DNA of 64,000 bases, taken from contig CAZBMZ010000006.1 in NCBI GenBank assembly GCA_964492845.1, positions 160,691 to 224,690 of the forward strand, given 5' to 3'. The position numbers and the translations under genes were made by a program. Below are positions 34,749-40,901 of the stretch, piece by piece; within the stretch, counting starts at the first letter, position 1, and each line of letters opens with the position of its first letter. Under the pieces are notes generated by a model. It was not told the origin of the DNA, searched no databases, and saw only the letters and a program-made list of their open reading frames with translations. The DNA is from JADJPF01 sp964492845. GTDB lineage: Bacteria; Acidobacteriota; Blastocatellia; Chloracidobacteriales; JADJPF01.

Positions 34749-36083
34749 ATGATTAAGATAGAAAAAGAAATGTTTGTATATGTTCAAGACGTTGATGGAA
34801 AAGCACTAATGCCAACAAAGCGTTATGGACATGTGCGTAGACTTATTAGAGATAGAAAGGCTCTAGTAGTAAAAGCTAAACCTTTTACTATTAGGCTTCT
34901 ATATCAAAGAAATACCTATGCTCAACCTATAACTTTAGGTGTAGATAGTGGTTATGAAAATGTTGGTTTTTCTGCTATTAGTTCTAAAGAGGAAGTTTTA
35001 GCTGGAGAATTAACTTTACTTAAAGGCCAAAGCCAACGTCTTAAAGAAAGAGCTAGTTATCGTAGAAGCAGACGTTGTAGGCTTCGCTATCGTAAACCTA
35101 AGTTTTCAAATAGAAAGAAGGAAAATCTACTAGCTCCTAGTATTGAGAACAAGTTAGAAGCCCATATTAGGTTAGTAGAATTTGCTCGCTCAATATTACC
35201 TATAAGTGAAGTAATAGTAGAAGTAGCTCAATTTGATATACAAAAGCTAAAGAACCCTGATGTGGAAGGAATTTCTTACCAAGAAGGAGAACAGTATTCT
35301 TACTATAACTTACGAGAATACATTCTACATAGAGACAATCATACTTGCCAAAATCCTAGTTGTAGCAACAAGTCAAAAGAGAAAGTGTTGCAAATACACC
35401 ACTTAGGGTATTGGAAAAGTGATGGAAGTGATCGCCCAAGTAACTTAATAACTTTGTGTGAGAAATGTCATAGAGCAGAAAACCACTTAAAAGGAAAGCT
35501 ACTTTATGGATGGCAACCTAAGTTAAATAGTTACAAAGCAGAAACTTTTATGTCTACTGTTAGATGGAAACTAGTAGAAAGACTTAAATCTAAAACTACT
35601 TATGGTTATATAACAAAGGCAAAGAGAATAGAGCTTAAGCTAGAAAAAAGTCATTCAACGGATGCTTTTGTAATAGCAGGTGGTAATAATCAACTAAGAG
35701 CTAAACCTATTAATATAGAACAAGTACGTAATAACAATCGTTCATTAGAAAAGTTTTATGATGCAACTTACTTAGATTCAAGAACAAAACAGAAAGCTAC
35801 AGGACAAGAACTAAACAGTGGTAGACGTACTCGCAACAACAATCTTAATACAGAGAATTTGAGAAAGTACCGAGGTGTCAAGCTAAAGAATGGTAGGCCC
35901 AGTATTAGGAAAAGTCGCTATTCATTTCAGCCTAAAGATGTTGTTATCTTTAATAATAACAAATACTTAGTAGCTGGTGTTCAAAACTATGGAGCTTACA
36001 TTAAACTTTCTGGCTTACAAAAGCCTGTGAAGACTTCTAATGTTGAGCTTCTTTATTTTTCTAAAGGATTTAGAGTTTTTTAA
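34749..36083 (+). CDS. iscB: IscB RNA-guided endonuclease (Cas9 ancestor type)
   Basis: The ATG at 34749 (GAGG 6 nt upstream) gives 444 residues. The PLMP-like N-terminal domain reads VDGKALMPTKRYGHVRRL at about 16-33 and KAKPFTIRLLY at about 43-53. RuvC-I is ITLGVDSGYENVGF (Asp66). An Arg-rich bridge helix spans about 98-125. RuvC-II is EVIVEVAQFD (Glu158). The HNH domain spans about 190-246, with CxxxxC zinc pair (HTCQNPSC), LQIHHLGYWKSDG (His217/218), SNLITLC (Asn232) and EKCHRAENH (His241). RuvC-III is SHSTDAFVIA (His302/Asp305). The C-terminal part is the target-adjacent-motif domain. All catalytic residues appear intact, so the enzyme is probably active with the RNA encoded upstream. 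Confidence 0.93.
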   Translation: MIKIEKEMFVYVQDVDGKALMPTKRYGHVRRLIRDRKALVVKAKPFTIRLLYQRNTYAQPITLGVDSGYENVGFSAISSKEEVLAGELTLLKGQSQRLKERASYRRSRRCRLRYRKPKFSNRKKENLLAPSIENKLEAHIRLVEFARSILPISEVIVEVAQFDIQKLKNPDVEGISYQEGEQYSYYNLREYILHRDNHTCQNPSCSNKSKEKVLQIHHLGYWKSDGSDRPSNLITLCEKCHRAENHLKGKLLYGWQPKLNSYKAETFMSTVRWKLVERLKSKTTYGYITKAKRIELKLEKSHSTDAFVIAGGNNQLRAKPINIEQVRNNNRSLEKFYDATYLDSRTKQKATGQELNSGRRTRNNNLNTENLRKYRGVKLKNGRPSIRKSRYSFQPKDVVIFNNNKYLVAGVQNYGAYIKLSGLQKPVKTSNVELLYFSKGFRVF

Positions 36084-36088
36084 TTTTT

Positions 36089-36138
36089 CAAGTCCAAAAG
36101 GACTTGGGCAAAATTCATCTCTGGGCTAAACCCCAGAG
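36089..36138. repeat. right-end hairpins of the IscB element
   Basis: Two stem-loops follow the iscB stop: CAAGTCC/GGACTTG (36089-36106, AAAA loop) and CTCTGGG/CCCAGAG (36119-36138, CTAAAC loop). IS200/IS605 elements end in subterminal hairpins recognised by the Y1 transposase; the second hairpin resembles the left end in stem base composition and TAAA loop. The first could also act as an iscB terminator. Confidence 0.6.
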
Positions 36139-36192
36139 TCTTCTTTTGCCTTTAGTGGATAAAGAAAATAACTTAAGAAAAGAGTTTTATTT

Positions 36193-36786
36193 GTGATTAA
36201 GAAAAGAACTTTTATATTAATCAATATTTTTTGGATCTCTTTGATCACACTAGCTTTAGCTAGTCCATTAGATAGTTTAAGCCCAAAAGAGGCCCGCAAA
36301 GTTATTTCTAATATTGCTGGCTTTGAATTTGACCCAGAACTAGTAAGAATACAATCTATTGACCCACCAAAAAATGTTGGACGTGGTGGAGCAGTGGTTG
36401 AAGCACTCTTTACAGCGGCTTTTAGAGTAGAAAAAAAAGAGCGTTGGCAAGCTTCTGAAGTTCGTTTAGGCAATGGACAATGGGAAGATATAGAATTAAT
36501 TACTACAGCAGTAAAAAATGAAAAAATAAAACGTACTAAAGAAAAATTAGCACTACTTGACCAAGCAATTAAGGATTATTACCAAAAACAAGGTTATTAT
36601 CCCCGTGTTCGTGACATAGTAGAGTTGACAGACTTGCTTGTCCCTGCTTATATCAATAGCTCAATTCGCACCGACCTTTGGAATACTTATCTGGTTTACA
36701 ACTCAGATGGAAAAACTTATGAGTTAAAATCTTTAGGGCCAGATAAAAAAGCTGCTAGCGGTGATGAAATTGAGTCAAAAAATTAA
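36193..36786 (+). CDS. exported protein with GspG-like C-terminal domain
   Basis: The 197-residue product has a signal-like N-terminus (RTFILINIFWISLITLALA). Its C-terminal part (about 115-197) resembles the major pseudopilin GspG: LALLDQAIKDYYQKQGYYP, then RTDLWNTYLVYNSDGKTYELKSLGPDKK (D-x-W-x-x-x-Y, Y-E-L-x-S-x-G-P-D). No G-F-x-x-x-E prepilin cleavage motif is present, so it is not a normal pseudopilin. It may be a periplasmic protein that borrowed the domain. Start is GTG with a weak Shine-Dalgarno. It precedes the heptose kinase gene by 17-20 bp. Confidence 0.6.
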   Translation: MIKKRTFILINIFWISLITLALASPLDSLSPKEARKVISNIAGFEFDPELVRIQSIDPPKNVGRGGAVVEALFTAAFRVEKKERWQASEVRLGNGQWEDIELITTAVKNEKIKRTKEKLALLDQAIKDYYQKQGYYPRVRDIVELTDLLVPAYINSSIRTDLWNTYLVYNSDGKTYELKSLGPDKKAASGDEIESKN

Positions 36787-36806
36787 AATATACTGGGTTT
36801 TATTTG

Positions 36807-37814
36807 ATGAAAAGATTAACTCCTGCACGTGCAGCTACTTTGTTAGAGCAGTTTAAGCAGTGTCCAATTTTAGTTATAGGCGATTTAATGTTAGATGAGT
36901 TTTTATGGGGTCGCGCCCGTCGGATTGCTCCAGAAGCCCCAGTTCCAGTAGTAGAAATTGAAAAGGAAACTTTACATATTGGAGGAGCAGGAAATGTTGC
37001 TGCTAATCTAGCCGCCCTAGGTGCTAAACCAATGATTGTTGGCGTTCAAGGCAATGATAGCAATGGCACTAGATTATGTACAGAATTTGAAAATATAGGT
37101 ATTGACTCTAGTACAATTGTAATTGATTCCTCTCGTCCAACTACAGTAAAAACTCGTATAATTGCCCATTCTCAATATGTTGTCCGAGCAGATCGGGAAA
37201 ATAAAACACCTGTAAATGATGAGATTGAAAACCAATTAATTGATAATTTTCTAAGTTTATTACCTACTGTAAAAGCAGTGATAGTTTCAGATTATGAAAA
37301 AGGAGTAATTACACCTGGCTTATTAAGAAAAATTCTTCCTTTAGCTATGGAGCAAAATATTCCTGTTTGCATTGATCCAAAATTAAAGAATTTTGAACAT
37401 TACCATCCAGCAACAGTTGTAACACCAAACCATAACGAAGCAGAATCAGCAACTAGAATAACTATTAACTCACTAGAAACATTAAAGTTAGCTGGTCAAG
37501 AACTACGCAATATATTACCTAACACTAGTATTTTAATTACTCGTGGAGAAGAAGGAATTTCCTTATTTCTTAATGATGATGAAGTAGTGCATGTTCCTAC
37601 AATTGCACGTGAAGTTTATGATGTTACTGGAGCAGGTGACACAGTTATAGCAACTCTAGCTTTAGGCTTAGCTAGTGGTGCAACAATGCTAGAATCAGCT
37701 ATTTTGGCTAACTATGCTGCTGGTGTTGTAGTTGGGAAGGTTGGTACTGCAACCGCGTCACCTGAAGAAGTTTTAGCAGAAATAGAGCATTTTTTTAGCA
37801 TAATAAAACCTTAA
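36807..37814 (+). CDS. rfaE1: D-glycero-beta-D-manno-heptose-7-phosphate kinase (RfaE1/HldE kinase domain)
   Basis: This 335-residue PfkB-family kinase shows VIGDLMLDEFLWGRARRIAPEAPVPVVE at the start, the HldE kinase pattern. It also has LHIGGAGNVAANLAALGA, VSDYEKGVI, and the active-site DVTGAGDTVIATLALGL. It phosphorylates heptose 7-phosphate at the anomeric carbon on the way to ADP-heptose for lipopolysaccharide. No C-terminal nucleotidyltransferase domain is fused, so HldE-C/RfaE2 must be separate. It overlaps thiL by 4 bp tail to tail. Start is ATG at 36807, three bases after a TTG. Confidence 0.88.
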   Translation: MKRLTPARAATLLEQFKQCPILVIGDLMLDEFLWGRARRIAPEAPVPVVEIEKETLHIGGAGNVAANLAALGAKPMIVGVQGNDSNGTRLCTEFENIGIDSSTIVIDSSRPTTVKTRIIAHSQYVVRADRENKTPVNDEIENQLIDNFLSLLPTVKAVIVSDYEKGVITPGLLRKILPLAMEQNIPVCIDPKLKNFEHYHPATVVTPNHNEAESATRITINSLETLKLAGQELRNILPNTSILITRGEEGISLFLNDDEVVHVPTIAREVYDVTGAGDTVIATLALGLASGATMLESAILANYAAGVVVGKVGTATASPEEVLAEIEHFFSIIKP

Positions 37815-38782
37815 CCAAAATGGTCATATCCGCAGGGTTCAAGAGGGATTTGACCGTCTTGAGTGATTAAGGATTTTGTTAAGTCGCTAGTAATTACCCC
37901 AATTTTAGTTATAGTTAAGTTCGGAAAAAGTGCTGCTAGCTCTTTGACTTGATCAGCTTTTTCGGCTGGCATAGTAAATAATAATTCGTAATCCTCGCCA
38001 CCGTTTAGAGCTTGATCCATTGTTGCACCATCAAAAAGAGGTAAAAGAGCAGAATCAATTATTGCTCCAACCTGACTTTCCTTGCAAATATGCCCAAGGT
38101 CTGAAGATAAACCATCAGAAATATCAATCATTGCTGTAACTAGTTGATTTTTAACTAGTTGACTACCTAAATCAAGTTTTGGCTCTGGTTTGAGTTGTGC
38201 TAGTAAAGCAGACTTTTCTATTTCTGTTAGAGTGTTGTCTGTAAGACACTTACCTTTTTGAAGTAATTCTAGCCCTAAAGCAGCCCCACCTAATTTTCCT
38301 GATACATAAATTTCATCACCTGGTTTTGCTCCACTTCGCATAACTGCTTTATTAACAAGTGACTCTCCAAGAATTGTCAAATTAAGAAAAAGCTTATCTG
38401 AAGACGCGCTAGTATCACCACCTATTAAACTTACCTTATATTTTTTAGCTAACTCAAACATTCCTGAAAGTAAATTTGCTAGAAATTCGTCTGATAAAGT
38501 TTTAGGTCGGGCAATACTAAGCAAAAAATATTTAGCCTTACCTCCCATTGCAGCTATATCACTTAAGTTAACAGCTAAAGCTTTATAGCCTAATAAATTG
38601 GCTGGAGTATAGTCTAATTTGAAGTGAATATCTTCTATTAGTAAATCTGTACTAATTAAATTTTGATAATTGTTAGGAGTAGTAAAAATTGCTGCATCGT
38701 CACCAATGCCAGCTATTAAATCTGCGGGTTTATCAGTTATTTGATTGCGTAAGTAGTCAATAAATTCAAATTCTTTTTTCAC
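37811..38782 (-). CDS. thiL: thiamine-monophosphate kinase
   Basis: This 323-residue enzyme phosphorylates thiamine monophosphate to the diphosphate coenzyme with ATP. Motifs are AGIGDDAAIF (metal- and ATP-binding), STDLLIEDIHFKL, GYKALAVNLSDIAAMGG, SLIGGDTSAS, and MIDISDGLSSDLGHI. Length matches the family. Start is a GTG that overlaps the stop of the upstream aminotransferase gene (GTGA), implying coupled translation. The gene converges on the heptose kinase gene. Confidence 0.92.
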   Translation of the reverse strand: MKKEFEFIDYLRNQITDKPADLIAGIGDDAAIFTTPNNYQNLISTDLLIEDIHFKLDYTPANLLGYKALAVNLSDIAAMGGKAKYFLLSIARPKTLSDEFLANLLSGMFELAKKYKVSLIGGDTSASSDKLFLNLTILGESLVNKAVMRSGAKPGDEIYVSGKLGGAALGLELLQKGKCLTDNTLTEIEKSALLAQLKPEPKLDLGSQLVKNQLVTAMIDISDGLSSDLGHICKESQVGAIIDSALLPLFDGATMDQALNGGEDYELLFTMPAEKADQVKELAALFPNLTITKIGVITSDLTKSLITQDGQIPLEPCGYDHFG

Positions 38783-39945
38783 GCAAATTTTCTTAAAGCT
38801 TCTAGTCCGGCAGCAATTGTTTCTACTGAAACAGAGTAGGAAAAGCGCAAATGTCCCTCACCATCAGGGCCAAAAACATTGCCTGGCACAGTAGCAATTT
38901 TAGCTTCTGAAAGTAACATTGCTGCTACTTCACGGCTACTTTTCCCAAATCTTGTAATGCTAGGAAACGCATAAAAAGCCCCACCAGGCATTGCACAATC
39001 AAAACCTAGTTCATTTAGACCATTTACTAGCAGATCCCGTCTTTGACGATAGATTGCTAAATTTTTTTGCATAAAGTCTGATACTTGGGTGATTGCGGCT
39101 AGCCCTGCCCATTGTGTTGGGGTGCTAACTCCATTGGTTGAGTAAAGCACAGATTGCTTCATGGCACTAATAAACGGCTCTGGAGCAACTGTATAACCTA
39201 ATCGCCAACCTGTCATTGCATAGGACTTTGAAAAGGTAAAACAAGACAATGTGCGTCTATACATTTCTGGAAAAGAAGCTATAGAAATATGTTCCTGATC
39301 ATAAACAAGGTCTTCATAAGCTTCATCAGAAACAACTAATAAATTATGTGTTTGAATAAAGTTAGCAATTTCTTGCATTTGCTCTTTATTAAAAACAATA
39401 CCTGTGGGATTTTGAGGAGAAGATAAACAAAGCAAACGTGTTTTACTAGTTAAGTGGGCTTTAAGCGTTGTGCTAATACCTTCTTTAATGGCTTTTAAGG
39501 TGTTGACTAAAACTGTTTTACCGCCAGTCATTGAAATTAGATCTTTGGTAGGTGTCCAATAAGGAGAAAAAAGTAAAACCTCATCCCCAGGGTCAAGAAC
39601 CGCTTGAAATGCAGCAAACAGTCCATGCATACCACCTGCAACCACAATTACATGGTTAGATTCTGCTGGGATACTATTTTTTTTATTTAACTTAGCAGTT
39701 AATGCTGCTAAAAGTTCAGGAATACCGCTAGAAGGAGCATAACGGGTTTTATTGTCTGCTAGAGCTTGTGAACAGGCATCTTTGATAATTTGTGGGGTAT
39801 TTGGAAAAGGTTCTCCACCTTCAAATTGAAATATTTGATGGCCTTCTCGTTTCATTGCTAATATTTTGTTACGAATAATAACAATTTCAGAAAAACCAAC
39901 ATCGCTAAATCGCTCTGCAACAGAAAATGAAGTAACAGCAGACAC
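38779..39945 (-). CDS. class I/II PLP-dependent aminotransferase (aspartate-aminotransferase-like)
   Basis: The 388-residue enzyme has FEGGEPFPNTP near the start, YAPSSGIPELLAAL, the Asn-Pro-Thr-Gly segment SSPQNPTGIVF, DEAYEDLVYD, and the PLP lysine in TFSKSYAMTGWRLGY. A substrate-carboxylate Arg lies near the end (LRFSYSV). It is close to aspartate/aromatic aminotransferases, but the exact substrate is not clear. It is the first gene of a two-gene unit with thiL (4-bp overlap), and the upstream rplS gene runs divergently. Confidence 0.88.
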   Translation of the reverse strand: MSAVTSFSVAERFSDVGFSEIVIIRNKILAMKREGHQIFQFEGGEPFPNTPQIIKDACSQALADNKTRYAPSSGIPELLAALTAKLNKKNSIPAESNHVIVVAGGMHGLFAAFQAVLDPGDEVLLFSPYWTPTKDLISMTGGKTVLVNTLKAIKEGISTTLKAHLTSKTRLLCLSSPQNPTGIVFNKEQMQEIANFIQTHNLLVVSDEAYEDLVYDQEHISIASFPEMYRRTLSCFTFSKSYAMTGWRLGYTVAPEPFISAMKQSVLYSTNGVSTPTQWAGLAAITQVSDFMQKNLAIYRQRRDLLVNGLNELGFDCAMPGGAFYAFPSITRFGKSSREVAAMLLSEAKIATVPGNVFGPDGEGHLRFSYSVSVETIAAGLEALRKFA

Positions 39946-40187
39946 TAAAGCCTCCTAACATACTTGCTTATATACTTTGGCTTAAATTTAATGTTTTTTA
40001 CAAAACACCAATTATAGGAAAAGATATTTTAGCTGTAAATTATGTCTGACTTTTTCTTAGCTTTAATAAAATATAAAGTCTTTCTCCAAAATAGGTTGAT
40101 TTGATAAAGGATTAAAGGCAAAATTAGCGTTTTCCTCGCACTAGCGAACCAACATTATTTAATTACCAGTTTTAATTTTAAGTTTGT

Positions 40188-40243
40188 AAGGAGGCAGTAC
40201 CAATTAGAAAACCAAAATCTTGGTAGGTACTGAATGAAGGCGG
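40188..40243 (+). promoter_or_regulatory. structured leader with distant Shine-Dalgarno before rplS
   Basis: A strong AAGGAGG at 40188-40194 is separated from the rplS ATG (40244) by a hairpin. The outer stem is AGTACC (40196-40201) with GGTACT (40226-40231), and the inner stem is ACCAA (40211-40215) with TTGGT (40220-40224). With the hairpin folded, the effective spacing is about 13 nt. A weaker GAAGG lies at 40236-40240, only 3 nt from the ATG. Ribosomal protein leaders with autoregulatory stems are known for L19 in other bacteria; whether this is one is inference. Upstream, 39946-40187 is AT-rich and holds nothing else recognised. Confidence 0.5.
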
Positions 40244-40633
40244 ATGAACCCAACTATAGATGCACTAGAAAAAAAAGGTATGCGCACTGTGCCAAGCTTT
40301 GGCCCTGGGGATACTATCAGAGTACATGTAAGGATTAAAGAAGGCGATAAAGAACGCCTTCAAGTTTATGAAGGTGTAGTAATAGCCCGTAAACATGGTG
40401 GTATTAGAGAAACTGTAACTGTACGTAAAATTAGCTTTGGCGTTGGTGTAGAAAGAATCTTCCCACTACATGCAACTATCATTGATCATATTGATGTTAT
40501 TAGACTTGGTAGAGTACGCCGCGCTAAATTGTACTATTTACGTGAATTACGAGGTAAAGCTGCTCGTATTCGTGAACTTGATACCCGCACAGAAAAAGGT
40601 GCTAGGGCTGCTAAGGCTGCTAAATCATCTTAG
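40244..40633 (+). CDS. rplS: 50S ribosomal protein L19
   Basis: This 129-residue protein matches L19 throughout: FGPGDTIRVHVRIKEGDKERLQVYEGVVIARKHGGIRETVTVRKI, FGVGVERIFPLHATIIDHIDVIRLGRVRRAKLYYLRELRGKAARIRE when read in pieces. L19 sits at the 30S-50S interface. It usually follows trmD, but here it stands alone, downstream of a divergent aminotransferase gene. A strong terminator follows. The last residues (GARAAKAAKSS) are an Ala/Lys tail. Confidence 0.97.
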   Translation: MNPTIDALEKKGMRTVPSFGPGDTIRVHVRIKEGDKERLQVYEGVVIARKHGGIRETVTVRKISFGVGVERIFPLHATIIDHIDVIRLGRVRRAKLYYLRELRGKAARIRELDTRTEKGARAAKAAKSS

Positions 40634-40664
40634 TGCTAAACTATTAAGTATAAAATCGATATTC

Positions 40665-40720
40665 AAAAATTAGACATAAAAAGTTGCTTTTAGCAAACAG
40701 CTTTTTGTGTCTAATTTTTT
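40665..40720 (+). terminator. rho-independent terminator of rplS
   Basis: A long near-perfect hairpin: AAAAATTAGACA (40665-40676) pairs with 40708-40719, AAAAAG (40678-40683) with CTTTTT (40701-40706), and TTGC with GCAA around TTTTA. A T-run follows. The remaining gap to uvrA (40721-40901) shows nothing further. Confidence 0.9.
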
Positions 40721-40901
40721 TGTACTTAAATAATTGCTAATACTTATTCTCTCTTCGTAAAATTCCTTACTTAAATTTTACTTCCTGGACAAATCACGCT
40801 AACTAGAACTTACATCAAATTATAGCTGTGTTATGCTTATAATTTGGCTTAAGTAGTAAATTTATAACCTATCAACCTTTCAGTAAAAGAAGTATTTAGT
40901 A

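Larger units (their letters stand above)
34479..36138 (+). mobile_element. IscB element (IS200/IS605-like, no transposase)
   Basis: The boundaries are inferred from hairpins. The left end is CCTACCCCTAAAGGGG then ATAGG (34479-34499), giving CCTA/TAGG and CCCC/GGGG pairs around TAAA. The right end has two hairpins, 36089-36106 and 36119-36138, the latter CTCTGGG/CCCAGAG around CTAAAC. Between them lie the probable omega RNA and iscB. There is no tnpA (Y1 transposase), so movement would depend on a transposase supplied elsewhere. IscB-only elements of this kind are common. Exact ends and target duplication (none expected for this family) cannot be fixed here. Confidence 0.65.

Noticed and set aside
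34479..36138. Treating the HNH protein as a homing endonuclease or a group II intron product
   Set aside because: The split RuvC motifs, bridge helix and PLMP-like domain point to IscB; no reverse transcriptase or intron core is present.
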